Shown: in pieces, positions 29,364-38,882 of the stretch
How the letters are laid out: every line of letters begins with the position of its first letter
Position numbering within the stretch: position 1 is the first letter of the stretch
Source of the DNA: Lewinellaceae bacterium
Lineage (GTDB): Bacteria > Bacteroidota > Bacteroidia > Chitinophagales > Saprospiraceae
Direction of reading: 5' to 3'
Length of the DNA: 64,000 nucleotides
Assembly (NCBI GenBank): GCA_020636255.1
Contig: JACJYE010000001.1
Coordinates: 487,501-551,500, forward strand
Translations under genes and position numbers: made by a program
The notes under the pieces: model-generated
Databases searched by the model: none
What the model was told of the DNA's origin: nothing
What the model saw: only the letters and a program-made list of their open reading frames with translations

Positions 29364-29951
29364 TTACTGCCCTTTAAAACCGCGCAGATAACCGATCATC
29401 TGCTCGATACAACGGTCAAAGAACTTTCTGTCCTGAAAAGCTTTAGCAAGGCTGAATGCCCCGAGGAGGTTGGCCATGACGAAAAGGGCTATCTCCTCGG
29501 CATTGGCATCGGCCTTCACCAGACGGGATTTCTGGCCCCGCTCTATGGCGCCTTGTATGGCCAGCCGCATGCCCTCCAGAATGCGCTGCAGGCGGGCGCG
29601 AAACCCTTCATCAAGAGGCGACATTTCCTGGATGAGGTTGTTGAGCTCACTGCCCGTCATGAAATAATCATTCTTGAGTTCGGTGCGCAATGCCTTCAGC
29701 CGTTCGACGATGCCTTCAATAGGATGGCCAAAATAGCCGTTCAGCGCGCCCCAGAACTGAAGCTGCTCCGGAGCGATGAATTCATCTACAATGCTGTAAC
29801 CCAGCTCTTGTTTGCCAGAGAAATAGTGGTAATAGGCTCCCTTGGTGATGCCGAGTTCATTGACAACAAGGTCGGCTCTCAACCCCTGGTAGCCATGGAG
29901 GTGCATGGCCTCTCTGTTTTTTTCCTGGATCTGGTGCCTTATGTCTTTCAT
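29364..29951 (-). CDS. TetR/AcrR-family transcriptional regulator
   Basis: 195 aa from the ATG at 29951. The N-terminal helix-turn-helix is 'LHGYQGLRADLVVNELGITKGAYYHYFSGKQELGYSIVDEF' (residues about 15-55); the C-terminal helical domain, which binds ligand and dimerises, is typical in length. Members repress nearby genes until a small hydrophobic ligand binds. No obvious target gene is divergent from it; the exporter at 30342 is on the same strand upstream, separated by a mobile-element-like insertion, and could be the original target (inference). Confidence 0.9.
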   Translation of the reverse strand: MKDIRHQIQEKNREAMHLHGYQGLRADLVVNELGITKGAYYHYFSGKQELGYSIVDEFIAPEQLQFWGALNGYFGHPIEGIVERLKALRTELKNDYFMTGSELNNLIQEMSPLDEGFRARLQRILEGMRLAIQGAIERGQKSRLVKADANAEEIALFVMANLLGAFSLAKAFQDRKFFDRCIEQMIGYLRGFKGQ

Positions 29952-30036
29952 GAGTATGGGAATATAATTCGTACCAACAGGTATGCATAAAGATAGCCGC
30001 ATTTTTGCAGGATTGCAAGCCGGCTTTTCTTTGCGG

Positions 30037-30347
30037 TATATCAGGCGAATCAGGGGCTAACCGTCATCTTTGTAGCATAAACGGCGAAAACCTGGTTCCC
30101 GGCCCGTAGGGCTGGTATCTAATCCCGGTAAATGGTGCATTGCCTTGAAGATAGCTACCCGTGCCTCGGCGCTGAAGCTGTGAGCAGCGAAAGCGGCTAG
30201 GCCGCAAGCAATGGTTTTCTTCGATTTTCTACAAAGATATTGCCCTCCGGCCAGCCGGAGCAGGCTCTAACGGGCCAAGCCTGGGCTTTCCGGGCTCTTC
30301 CCATTGCACCATCTCCTTTTTTAGCCCCTGATTCGCATATATCAGGC
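30037..30347. mobile_element. MITE-like insertion with terminal inverted repeats and target-site duplication
   Basis: Perfect 16-nt terminal inverted repeats, GCGAATCAGGGGCTAA (30045-30060) and TTAGCCCCTGATTCGC (30321-30336), are bordered by an 8-9 nt direct repeat TATATCAG(G) on both outer sides (30037-30045 and 30338-30346). An internal inverted pair ATCTTTGTAG (about 30068) and CTACAAAGAT (about 30231) adds further self-complementarity. About 290 nt, no coding potential. These are the marks of a non-autonomous transposon (MITE). It sits between the TetR gene and the RND exporter gene and touches the exporter stop codon, which lies in the right-hand direct repeat. Confidence 0.7.
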
Positions 30348-32639
30348 TGCTTCAGCGGGGCTGTGGGGGCTATCTGGTTGCTGTTCAGGATAGAACCAAC
30401 GAATGAGTACGGGCAGCAGGAGCAGGTCGCCAAGCAGGGCACTGGCGAGCGTCAGGCTAATGAGCAGGCCGATGATAACGCTGGGCGGGTGTATGGAAAA
30501 AAGCATAACGAGAAAGCCGAAGAACAGAAGTACGGTAGTCAGTACGATAGCCTTTCCTGTTTCCAGAAAAGTAATGCGCAGGCTTTCCTCCACCTGGTGG
30601 CCCCGGCTTCGTACCAGTTTGTACTTGCTGAGGAAATGGATAGTATCGTCGACGGCGATGCCAAAGATAACTGCGAAAACGATGGAGATACCGGCTTCCA
30701 GGTCGATCCCGAGGAAGCCCAGCAGGGCGCCGGCGAGCAACAGGGGGAAGAGGTTCGGGATGAGTGAAATGATGAGCATCCTGCCATTTCGGAATAACAG
30801 GGCCATCAGAAAGCTGACGATGAGAATGGCCATACCCAGCCCCTGGATCAGATTGCGCCGTACGTATTCCGAATTCTTATCGATGATCAGGCCGGTACCC
30901 GTGCGACGGAACGTAACGATAGACGTATCCGTATTCGCGAGTATCCAGTCGTCGATGCGCTGGCCCATCTGCTTGATCGAATCGGCGCCGATGTCTTTTA
31001 CCCTGGAGGTGATACGGGCCTTCTTCTCATCCTTACTCAGCAGCACGTTGAGGCCTAGCCCGGGCACCTGCCCGGCAAGGCGCCGGTACCTCCCGAATTC
31101 AGCCTCGTCATCCGGCAGCACATAAGCGCCGGGGGCGTTATGGTGCATCATCTGATTGATGCTCTTGTAAACAGCAGTGATGGAACCTATAGCCTGAAGG
31201 GCCGGAAAATGGTGCAGGTAGGCTTCCACTTTGTCGATCTCCCGGATGGCCTCGAAGCTGTTGGCTTTATAGCCATTTTGTGCGAAGACGGCAAACTCCA
31301 GAGGACGGAAGCCCGTCAGCTCTTGCTCGAAGAACTGAAAATCCTGAGTGATCTTCTTTCCAATAGGCATGTTTGTGATGATGCTGTAGTTGGTGGTAAT
31401 GCGCGATATGCCCCAGCCACTGAGCAGAAGTATACCCAGCCCAGCCAACGCGATGCGGGCCGGGTAACGCCCGGTAAAGCGGTACAGCCACATCATCGAC
31501 TGCTCCCACCGGGCCTGGCCTCGCCCGGGCCTGGTTATCTGCCCGGCGCTGAACCAGGAAAGAACGGATGTGGTGAAAAAGATGACGGTCAGGTAAGCGA
31601 TGAGAACGCCAATAGCTGCGTTTATGCCAAAATCGCGGATGGGCGCCATCCGGCTGCTCAGCAGGGAGGCGAAGCCAATTGCGGTGGTCAGGGAAGTGAG
31701 CAGCGTGGCCAGGCCGATCTCCCTGATCGTCGTTACGATAGCTTTTTCCGTGGAATGCCCCTTCCGAAGCTCATCGACGTATTTGGACATGATATGGATG
31801 ACATCGGATGTGCCTACAATGATCATCAGTACCGGATACAACGCGGCCATGGCATTGAGATCGCGCCCCGACAGCCCGAGAAAACCCATAAACAACAACA
31901 TGCCCAAACCGATAGAAACGAGCGCCACGACAATACCCCATGCTTTTCTGAAGATAAAAAAGAGCGCGATGGTAACCAGTATGCCGGAAACGATAGCTGA
32001 AAAAGCGATCTCCCGCTTTTGCATGTCCACCAGTTCCCGCTGGAAATAAGCGCGCCCCAGGTAGTGGTACTCCTCAAAATCGTACCGGCCGATCAGCTCA
32101 TCCAAAGCGCCCATGAGCTCACGGGCCTGCGGCAGCTGAATGCTGTTGACGGTTTTCAGCACGATACACAGGGCGGTGGCGTCGTCAGAGATCAGGTTGT
32201 ACACAAATCGCTCGTCGGCCAGAATGCGTGCCCGGTCCTGCGCATAACGCCCGGGCTCATCAATATGGATAGCAGGGATGCTGGTGATCGCAAAAGGCGT
32301 CCGGACGGGGTACGAAACCTTGGTCAGAGACTGGCTTTCTACCACGTGCGGCAGGGTGCGGCATTGGAGCGTGAGCTCATGGAACTGCTCCAGGAAATGC
32401 CGGTCGAAAACGCCGCTATCGCGCCGCACGGCAACCAGCAGGAAGTTGTCATCGGCTTCAAATTCCCGGATAAACGCCCGGAAGAGCTCAAGGTCTTCGT
32501 CCCCTTCGGGAAAGAACTGCTCGAAATCGAAAGAAAAATTGAGCTTTGTCAGCTGAAAAGCACTGATGATGGCGAGTATGCCGAAGATGGATACGGAAAA
32601 AAAACGAAGCTTGGAGATCATATCCCGACGGCCCCTCAT
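30342..32639 (-). CDS. RND/MMPL-type exporter
   Basis: 765 aa from the ATG at 32639 (ATG 32621 and TTG 32663 are alternatives). Two repeated halves, each with one TM helix, a large exoplasmic loop and five clustered TM helices, give 12 TM in total. Conserved segments are 'LYPVLMIIVGTSDVIHIMSKYVDELRKG' in the first half and 'ISIVFAVIFGIAVDDTIHFLSKYKLVRSRGH' in the second, the latter with the Asp pair that relays protons in RND pumps. MMPL-like single-gene exporters move lipids or hydrophobic compounds. There is no adaptor or outer-membrane gene beside it. A MITE-like element has inserted directly after its stop codon. Confidence 0.9.
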   Translation of the reverse strand: MRGRRDMISKLRFFSVSIFGILAIISAFQLTKLNFSFDFEQFFPEGDEDLELFRAFIREFEADDNFLLVAVRRDSGVFDRHFLEQFHELTLQCRTLPHVVESQSLTKVSYPVRTPFAITSIPAIHIDEPGRYAQDRARILADERFVYNLISDDATALCIVLKTVNSIQLPQARELMGALDELIGRYDFEEYHYLGRAYFQRELVDMQKREIAFSAIVSGILVTIALFFIFRKAWGIVVALVSIGLGMLLFMGFLGLSGRDLNAMAALYPVLMIIVGTSDVIHIMSKYVDELRKGHSTEKAIVTTIREIGLATLLTSLTTAIGFASLLSSRMAPIRDFGINAAIGVLIAYLTVIFFTTSVLSWFSAGQITRPGRGQARWEQSMMWLYRFTGRYPARIALAGLGILLLSGWGISRITTNYSIITNMPIGKKITQDFQFFEQELTGFRPLEFAVFAQNGYKANSFEAIREIDKVEAYLHHFPALQAIGSITAVYKSINQMMHHNAPGAYVLPDDEAEFGRYRRLAGQVPGLGLNVLLSKDEKKARITSRVKDIGADSIKQMGQRIDDWILANTDTSIVTFRRTGTGLIIDKNSEYVRRNLIQGLGMAILIVSFLMALLFRNGRMLIISLIPNLFPLLLAGALLGFLGIDLEAGISIVFAVIFGIAVDDTIHFLSKYKLVRSRGHQVEESLRITFLETGKAIVLTTVLLFFGFLVMLFSIHPPSVIIGLLISLTLASALLGDLLLLPVLIRWFYPEQQPDSPHSPAEAA

Positions 32640-32815
32640 CGGGCCCGTTAATGATGTACGCAAATAATCAATCTGAGAACCATTCTTTTAAAAAGATGTT
32701 TAGTAATTTCCCAAAATACCGGCAGAAAAAAACGTTACGCTTTGTCGGCCCGAACGTCTAAATAAACACAAAACAAAACCGGCATTCACCATCAGGGAAA
32801 TGCCTCCCTTTGCCT

Positions 32816-33604
32816 ATGGAATTAACGATGACACTGCCCCCTGAACTGGAAGTGTACCAGGAGAAGATACTCGAGAGCAAAGTTTCCTATATCCGGGCCT
32901 TGCCAGATGAAGAACGGCCGACATTGCCGTGGGAGAGCAAGGTCGGAGGCCTGCCCTACCTGCCTGAAGGCACCCTCCCCCCTATGGCGCCCGATGGAAG
33001 CCCTCTTTTTTTGCTGGCCCAGCTCAATTTTTCGGATATTCCGCCCCTGCCCTCTTTCCCGACGGAAGGCCTGCTGCAATTCTTTATTCACGATGATGAC
33101 TCTTACGGGCTCAATTTCGACGACCCTTTTGACCAGAGCCGGTTCAGGGCCGTGTACTATAAGGACATCATCCGGGATGAGGATGCATTGGAGCCAGGGC
33201 GCCACATCGGTGATTCCCACCATTACCTGCCGATCGACCCCCGGAAGAGCTATCCCCTGCGGTTTGAACGGGCCGTAGAAGTAGTACAACCCCAGGATTT
33301 TCATTTTAATAAGATCATGGGCACCAATTTTTTCGACCAGTTCGGGGCGCAAAAGTGGGAGCTGCTTCATCAGTTTGGGCAGGCGGTACGCAGCCACCGC
33401 CACAAGATCGGCGGTTATGCCCACTTCACTCAGGATGACCCGCGCAACCCCGAGCTTCCTATGGAACTGCTTTTCCAACTGGGTTCCGACGAAGCCATCC
33501 AATGCATGTGGGGAGACATGGGGGTTGCCAACTTCTTCATCTGCCGGGAAGCCCTGGAGCGCCTGGACTTTTCCAACGTGATGTACAACTGGGATTGCTA
33601 TTAA
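32816..33604 (+). CDS. DUF1963 (YwqG-like) protein
   Basis: 262 aa from the ATG at 32816. DUF1963 signatures are visible: 'SKVGGLPYLPEG', 'PLFLLAQLNFSDIPPLPSFPTEGLLQFFI' and the C-terminal 'MELLFQLGSDEAIQCMWGDMGVANFFICREALERLDFSNVMYNWDCY'. The family is cytoplasmic, widespread and of unknown function, often found in polymorphic-toxin and immunity gene neighbourhoods as a SUKH-like or YwqG immunity candidate. No toxin gene is adjacent here. It is convergent with DUF5686, with a repeat fragment between them. Confidence 0.85.
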   Translation: MELTMTLPPELEVYQEKILESKVSYIRALPDEERPTLPWESKVGGLPYLPEGTLPPMAPDGSPLFLLAQLNFSDIPPLPSFPTEGLLQFFIHDDDSYGLNFDDPFDQSRFRAVYYKDIIRDEDALEPGRHIGDSHHYLPIDPRKSYPLRFERAVEVVQPQDFHFNKIMGTNFFDQFGAQKWELLHQFGQAVRSHRHKIGGYAHFTQDDPRNPELPMELLFQLGSDEAIQCMWGDMGVANFFICREALERLDFSNVMYNWDCY

Positions 33605-33611
33605 GCCGCAT

Positions 33612-33648
33612 TCAAAAAAACAAGCCCTCCAAACAAGCTCTTAAAAAT
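33612..33648. repeat. Dispersed repeat fragment, copy D
   Basis: On the minus strand this reads TTAAGAGCTTGTTTGGAGG, then GCTTGTTTTTTTGAA. It matches the outer border of copy A (AGAGCTTGTTTGGAGG) and of copy F in the reverse transcriptase. It begins exactly at the stop codon of the DUF5686 gene. Only one arm is present. Confidence 0.55.
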
Positions 33649-36145
33649 AGAAGGCCGTGCCAAAGCGAATCCCGAAGCGGGTAGCCTGGGGGTTGTCGAG
33701 GTAAGTGAGGCGCCAGGCCACTTCTACCTGAAAGACTTTCAGGATGTTCTCGATGCCTATACTGGCTTCCATATAGGGCCGCTTTGACGGCGTGCGGAAG
33801 CCTGCGTAGGTATTGGCATCGGTAGGTTCGAATGCGTTGAGGCGGTTGGCGTCGCGGTTGGCGTTGGAGATCGTGCCGATCACCCCTTTAAAGGTAGCGT
33901 ATTCGCGAAGGTTGAGCTTGCGAAGCAGAGGCACCTTATTGAGCAAGAATCCGTCGAAGTGGTGTTCCAGCAGGATGCTCGCATAGGCGTCGCTGGCAAA
34001 TTCATACCGGGTCATCATATTAAAGATCTCCCGGCCGGTAAAATAGCCCTCGTTGCCGGGGTGTACTTCCATGAGCAGGAACGGCACCGTGCCAAATACC
34101 TTGCCCGCATTGATCCGGTAAGACATCCAGCCTATGGGATTGAGGTAAAAGTAATGGCGGTACCCCAATTCCAGTTTGTGGTAGTGGTAGTCGCTGCCCA
34201 TCACGCCGTCAACGCCAAGGGTGTATTTCAATTCAACGATGGGGTATTTGGAGCCGAAGCTGGTGCGGTCGAACTCGGTATCGATGATCATCTCGTCCTT
34301 GGTAAAGCGGGCCTTCAGGATGATCTCGGTCGTGTTGATCGTCGTATCCACATCCGTCAGCGTAGCGGGGTTGGGCAGGAAGGCGTAGTTGAAGCCCCGG
34401 CCGTCGTCGGTAACCATCCCATAGGGGTCCATGGACCTGTTCAGGATGGTTATTCGGTTGGAAAAGCCGTTGCGCCAGTATCGCTCATAGAAGAACTTGC
34501 CTTCTTCAACCCGGATAAGCTTCTGCATGAGGTCGCGCCGCAGAAAGCCTGTAAACAGGTCGCCCTGTACGAACGACTCGCTGTTTTCACTGTTGAGGCT
34601 GATGTCGTTGATATAAGCGGCGCCCAGCAGGGTGCGCGGCCGCTTGCTGGCCAGCCATTTGACCTCTCCGCCGTACTTGAAGTCCTGGTCTTTCAGGCCA
34701 TAGGCCAGAAACCCTCCGAGGCGCAACTCCTTGCTGAACTGCTCGCTGGTACGCAGGCCGATGCGAAACCTGTCGCCCTCTACCGGGTTGGAGCTGTATA
34801 CGGCCGAGTAGGGGCCTATCTCGACGGGCCCCAGCTCAAAATACCCGACGAATACCGCTTCGATGATCTCGGCATAGGTTTTGAAAATGGGTACGTTCTG
34901 GATGCTGTCGACGACAGCATAGATCGTCTCTTCTGTTTTAGTGAGTGGCTCATGGCGGGCTTGCGCCCAAAAGGCATCATCATCCTTTTCCACATCGTCT
35001 ATCACGTAGAACTCATCCTTTTCGACGAATTGTTGTTTGGTGCCCGGCTGGTTGGCAAAAAAATCGCGGAAGGTTTCTGTACGTCGGGCTATCATACCGG
35101 GAGCGCCCTCGGTGGGCGTAAAATCGACCACCATTTTCTTTTTCTCCGGCATCCAGACATCGGCCTGTGGCTGGAACTCTTCGTAGATGATGATGCGGCT
35201 TACCAGGTTGATATTCACGTCGGGGCTCATGCGCATATTGGCCCGCTGCACAGCAAAGGAAGTGTCAGCCACCCAGAAATCGCCGAAAAAGGTAGGCTCC
35301 TGTTTGCGTTTGGGCTTGAACTTGAGCTGGTAACTCCAGTGCCCGTTCATGGAAGTACTGTCAATGATATAGTATTCGTAATAGCTCAGGCCCGATTTGG
35401 CAAAAGGGCTGATGAACGGCTTGTCGAGCACGTAGATCCAGTCGTCATAGATGCTGTAGTCCTGGTGAATGCGTTTGATATAGTCGATCACCGTCTGGTT
35501 GTTGATACCTGAGGTGCGCTGGGCCTTAATAATGGATTTTGGCTTACCCCCTCCCTGGACGTAATAGACATCTGATAGTGATTCGTTGATATAGGCAGGC
35601 AGGAAAGGTTTTTCATCGGAGGTGCTGTCGACGTTCTCAAAAACGAAGGCGAAGGGTTTCATCAGTTTGCTTTCCTGCAGCTTGGGGTTGATGTTCTCCA
35701 GGTCCAGCTCGATCTTGGCGTAACTTTCGTACTGATAGGTGTTGAGCCCTTCGATGCGGTTTTTCTCTTTATTGGCTATGATGCCCCGGACGATGGCGTT
35801 GGCCGGGTTTTCACCGGCGATAACGACCACTTCTTCCAGCGTGAGGCCTGCAGCGCTGAGGGAAAAGTTTATTTCCTGCTCCGCCAGGCTTTTTTCGATG
35901 GCCTTGCTCAGCGTTGTATACCCGATAGCGGAAACGGTGAGGGAATCGTGAAGCGTTTTGGTATCGAGCTCGTAGTACCCATCCAGGTCGCTCGATGTAC
36001 CGATAGTCGTGCCTTCAAAAAAGACGCTGCAAAAAGGAATGCCTTCCTTGGTGTCGGCGTCCAGTACCCGCCCACGGATGACAGACTGCCCCCATGCCAG
36101 GGATTGCCAGCAGCAGATCAGAAGGATAACAGTCAACCTTTTCAT
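33641..36145 (-). CDS. DUF5686 and carboxypeptidase-regulatory-like domain protein
   Basis: 834 aa outer-membrane protein. A signal peptide (LTVILLICCWQSLAWGQ) is followed by a carboxypeptidase-D regulatory-like beta-sandwich (about 20-105: 'IRGRVLDADTKEGIPFCSVFFEGTTIGTSSDLDGYYEL'). The DUF5686 region then fills the rest and ends in a C-terminal beta-barrel (final residues GTAFYF). The family is specific to Bacteroidota and TonB-receptor-like in layout but lacks a plug domain. Function unknown; surface transport or assembly is likely. The gene is monocistronic, divergent from rnhB. Confidence 0.9.
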   Translation of the reverse strand: MKRLTVILLICCWQSLAWGQSVIRGRVLDADTKEGIPFCSVFFEGTTIGTSSDLDGYYELDTKTLHDSLTVSAIGYTTLSKAIEKSLAEQEINFSLSAAGLTLEEVVVIAGENPANAIVRGIIANKEKNRIEGLNTYQYESYAKIELDLENINPKLQESKLMKPFAFVFENVDSTSDEKPFLPAYINESLSDVYYVQGGGKPKSIIKAQRTSGINNQTVIDYIKRIHQDYSIYDDWIYVLDKPFISPFAKSGLSYYEYYIIDSTSMNGHWSYQLKFKPKRKQEPTFFGDFWVADTSFAVQRANMRMSPDVNINLVSRIIIYEEFQPQADVWMPEKKKMVVDFTPTEGAPGMIARRTETFRDFFANQPGTKQQFVEKDEFYVIDDVEKDDDAFWAQARHEPLTKTEETIYAVVDSIQNVPIFKTYAEIIEAVFVGYFELGPVEIGPYSAVYSSNPVEGDRFRIGLRTSEQFSKELRLGGFLAYGLKDQDFKYGGEVKWLASKRPRTLLGAAYINDISLNSENSESFVQGDLFTGFLRRDLMQKLIRVEEGKFFYERYWRNGFSNRITILNRSMDPYGMVTDDGRGFNYAFLPNPATLTDVDTTINTTEIILKARFTKDEMIIDTEFDRTSFGSKYPIVELKYTLGVDGVMGSDYHYHKLELGYRHYFYLNPIGWMSYRINAGKVFGTVPFLLMEVHPGNEGYFTGREIFNMMTRYEFASDAYASILLEHHFDGFLLNKVPLLRKLNLREYATFKGVIGTISNANRDANRLNAFEPTDANTYAGFRTPSKRPYMEASIGIENILKVFQVEVAWRLTYLDNPQATRFGIRFGTAFYF

Positions 36146-36334
36146 AGCAATATAATTCTGGCCACTTTGGGTTAAAGGGTAAAATGTTCTATTGTGACTG
36201 AACCTTTATGTACCGGCCACAGAGAACGCTACATCGCATGGCTTCTTCCGGGAAAAAACAGCCAAAGCAGGGACGCTCCTGCCGGCATGGTGGATTTGGC
36301 GATTCAATCTAGGCGTTTCAGAACATAATTGCAA

Positions 36335-36342
36335 TATATTTG
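36335..36342 (+). promoter_or_regulatory. Candidate -7 box TATATTTG directly before rnhB
   Basis: An exact TAnnTTTG match ending 5 nt before the rnhB ATG. A TTTC-like sequence about 17 nt upstream might act as a degenerate -33 element. If this is the promoter, the mRNA would be leaderless or nearly so. The rest of 36146-36334 holds no gene that I can support; an 11-nt match (GCTACATCGCA) to the dispersed repeat family lies near 36228. Confidence 0.4.
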
Positions 36343-36347
36343 CATGC

Positions 36348-36953
36348 ATGTTAACACCATATCTGGACGAAAAGATGGCCGAAGCGGGTTGTGATGAGGC
36401 CGGGCGCGGCTGCCTGGCAGGCCCGGTTTTCGCTGCTGCCGTCATTTTGCCCAAAGATTTCCGCGATGAGCTGCTCAATGATTCCAAGCAACTGAATGAG
36501 CGGCAGCGCTACCAGGCGCGGGCTGTCATTGAGCGGGAGGCCCTGGCCTGGGCCGTAGCTCAGGTAGGCCCGGAAGAGATCGACCGCATCAATATCCTCA
36601 ACGCTTCGTTCCTGGCGATGCACCGCGCCATTGAACAGCTCAGCATCGAGCCCGAATCGCTGCTCATCGACGGCAACCGGTTCCGGGCTTACCGCAATAT
36701 TCCCCATTTTTGCATCGTAAAAGGAGACGGCAAATTCCTCTCCATCGCTGCCGCTTCCATTCTTGCCAAGACCTACCGCGACGATTATATGATGCAGTTG
36801 CACGAAGTATACCCCTATTACCACTGGCGGGATAACAAGGGCTACCCCACTGCCGAACACCGGGAAGCGATAAAAGAACACGGCCCTTCACCCCATCATA
36901 GGAAGTCCTTCCGATTATTACCTGAAGGCGTGCAGGGCCGTTTATTTGAATGA
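36348..36953 (+). CDS. rnhB: Ribonuclease HII
   Basis: 201 aa. The enzyme cuts the RNA strand of RNA-DNA hybrids and removes single ribonucleotides from DNA. The catalytic acidic residues are Asp16 and Glu17 in 'AGCDEAGRGCLAGPVFAAAV' and the Asp in 'LLIDGNRF'; 'IAAASILAKTYRD' and 'YPYYHWRDNKGYPTAEHREAIKEHGPSPHHRKSF' finish the signature. The ATG at 36348 gives the usual N terminus for Bacteroidota RNase HII. Convergent with the cyclase gene. Confidence 0.96.
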   Translation: MLTPYLDEKMAEAGCDEAGRGCLAGPVFAAAVILPKDFRDELLNDSKQLNERQRYQARAVIEREALAWAVAQVGPEEIDRINILNASFLAMHRAIEQLSIEPESLLIDGNRFRAYRNIPHFCIVKGDGKFLSIAAASILAKTYRDDYMMQLHEVYPYYHWRDNKGYPTAEHREAIKEHGPSPHHRKSFRLLPEGVQGRLFE

Positions 36954-36979
36954 ATTGATGGCGGGCAGCAGGAGTGGTA

Positions 36980-38623
36980 CTACGAAACGGCCGCGAGATT
37001 TTTTGCCTTTTCGCTGCGCACGAAGTACATATCGATCAGGCCCTTATTCTTGGCCTGAACTTTGCCGCGGTATTCGCAGTCGAACTGGTACTTGACCAGG
37101 CCGTAGGTCGTGTCGGAAATATTGACATGCCCTTCCTGGCCATTGGCCTCCATGCGCGAGGCGATATTGACCGTATCGCCCCAGATGTCATAAGCGAACT
37201 TGTTGACACCCACCACGCCGGCCACTACGGGGCCGGTGTGTACGCCGATCCGGGCTTCGAAATAAGGTTTGCCGAGGCGCATTTTTTCCTTGCGCTGTTC
37301 GTCGAGGAACTGCTGCATTTCCATAGCGGCGCGAATGATGTTGTAGGGCATGCCCTTGCGGCCCGTCAGGCCTCCGGCACACATATAAGCATCGCCGATA
37401 GTCTTGATCTTTTCGATATCATCGTATTGGGAGATGATAAAATCGAAAGCCTTGAAGCATTTATCCAGTTCTTCCACCAGTTCTTCCGGCGGCAGTTTTT
37501 CAGCGATGGCGGTAAAGTTGACGAAGTCACTGAAAAGGACCGTAACCTGGTCGAACTTTCGGGCCTTTGCCTTACCGTATTCCTTGAGCTCATCGGCAAT
37601 GGGCTTGGGCAGGATGTTGAGCAGTAGTTCCTCGGAGCGTTCCCGTTCCTGCTGGATGATCTTGTTCTTTTCTTTGAGGTTGCGGCGCGAGCGCCGGGTG
37701 TACAGGAAGAGCACCAGGAGCAACAGGGCCAGCAGGGTACCGAAGCCGGCAAGAATGAGCAGTTGTTTCTGGCGGTTGGTGGCCCGTTCGGCCTCGAGGG
37801 TAGCTTTGGCGAGCTCGGCCTCTTTGGCGCTGAGCACGGCTTCCTGTTCGAGCTTCTGGCGCGTCAGCTGTTTGACTTCCAGGGCTTTGTTTTGGGCTAC
37901 TTCTTCGGCGCGTTGCTTGGCTTCGGCCACAGTAGCCAGCTCTTCTTCTTTTTCAGATATCTTATCCTCAACCTGTTTCTTTTCCTGCACGAGTTGCTGC
38001 TGGCGCTGCTGGAGCCGGTCGCGGTCGGTGCTCAGCACATCGCGTTCGCTGATCAGGTTGTCGATCTCTGTCTGCAGCGCTTCGCGTTCATCATCCAGGC
38101 GCCGTTTTTCCTTTTCCAGCTGGCTTTTCTGCCGTTCGAATTTATTTTCCAGGTCGCTGATACTCGTTCCTTTCTGGCTGAAGTAGGTAAAAGCTTCTTC
38201 TACGATCTGGTAGGCTTTGCGGTAGTCCCGGTCTTTGGTGGCCAGGCGGCTGCGTTTTTCCACGCTTTTGATGATGAGGTCAGAATCACCGGCCTGCTTG
38301 GCGGCAGCCAGGGCGCTGCGGTACCAAACCTCCGCGTTCCGGTCATTGCGGTCGCGTTCGTAGCCCTGGCCGACGAGGTATGCGGCCTGCGCTGCCATGG
38401 CGTCAATTTTCATATTGGTGGCCATCTGGTAGGCCTGCTTGCCATATTCGATAGACTTGTCGGCATTGACACGAAGGTAGGCTTCACCTAACTGGTAGGC
38501 GAGGTACATTTTATCTTTTCCGCTGCTGGCTTCCTGGAATTCTTTCTCCAGTGTTTCTATAGACTCCTGAGCAATACCTGCCAGGCTGATACTGAGGAAG
38601 AACAGGATGAACAGTTGTTTCAT
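36980..38623 (-). CDS. Membrane-anchored adenylate/guanylate cyclase with TPR and coiled coil
   Basis: 547 aa. Signal peptide (LFILFFLSISLAGIAQ), TPR-like helical repeats (about 20-160) and a long coiled coil (about 165-285, runs of Glu/Lys/Gln). One TM helix follows at about 287-312 (LLILAGFGTLLALLLLVLFLYTRR), then a class III cyclase catalytic domain (about 345-525: 'VTVLFSDFVNFTAIAEKLPPEELVEELDKCF', 'KTIGDAYMCAGGL', 'IGVHTGPVVAGVVGVNKFAYDIWGDTVNIASRME'). The metal-binding Asp and the transition-state Asn-x3-Arg are present. The sensor part is periplasmic and the product (cAMP or cGMP) is made in the cytoplasm. This layout is common in Saprospiraceae-like genomes. Confidence 0.92.
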   Translation of the reverse strand: MKQLFILFFLSISLAGIAQESIETLEKEFQEASSGKDKMYLAYQLGEAYLRVNADKSIEYGKQAYQMATNMKIDAMAAQAAYLVGQGYERDRNDRNAEVWYRSALAAAKQAGDSDLIIKSVEKRSRLATKDRDYRKAYQIVEEAFTYFSQKGTSISDLENKFERQKSQLEKEKRRLDDEREALQTEIDNLISERDVLSTDRDRLQQRQQQLVQEKKQVEDKISEKEEELATVAEAKQRAEEVAQNKALEVKQLTRQKLEQEAVLSAKEAELAKATLEAERATNRQKQLLILAGFGTLLALLLLVLFLYTRRSRRNLKEKNKIIQQERERSEELLLNILPKPIADELKEYGKAKARKFDQVTVLFSDFVNFTAIAEKLPPEELVEELDKCFKAFDFIISQYDDIEKIKTIGDAYMCAGGLTGRKGMPYNIIRAAMEMQQFLDEQRKEKMRLGKPYFEARIGVHTGPVVAGVVGVNKFAYDIWGDTVNIASRMEANGQEGHVNISDTTYGLVKYQFDCEYRGKVQAKNKGLIDMYFVRSEKAKNLAAVS

Positions 38624-38882
38624 ATATATAAATCGGTTTGCGCAAAAATACCGTTTCGAAACCAGAACGCCATTACGGCTATTTTGTTACGCACAGCAAT
38701 GCATACAGTGCTATCTAAACGGCCAGAATTACAAAAGTACAAACTCCTATGCAGAAAAAAAGAATATGTGCCAGGAAGTTGAGGAGTAGGCCGGGCAGCC
38801 TGAAAGCATTGTGCCCTCTATGATGAAAATCATACGAGGCTGTTGATATTTCTCACTTACCAGGCCCTCCCTTTTAGAGATA

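Noticed and set aside
33959..35512. A 517-codon plus-strand frame opposite DUF5686
   Set aside because: Antisense shadow of a large GC-rich gene; no domain or ribosome-binding signal.
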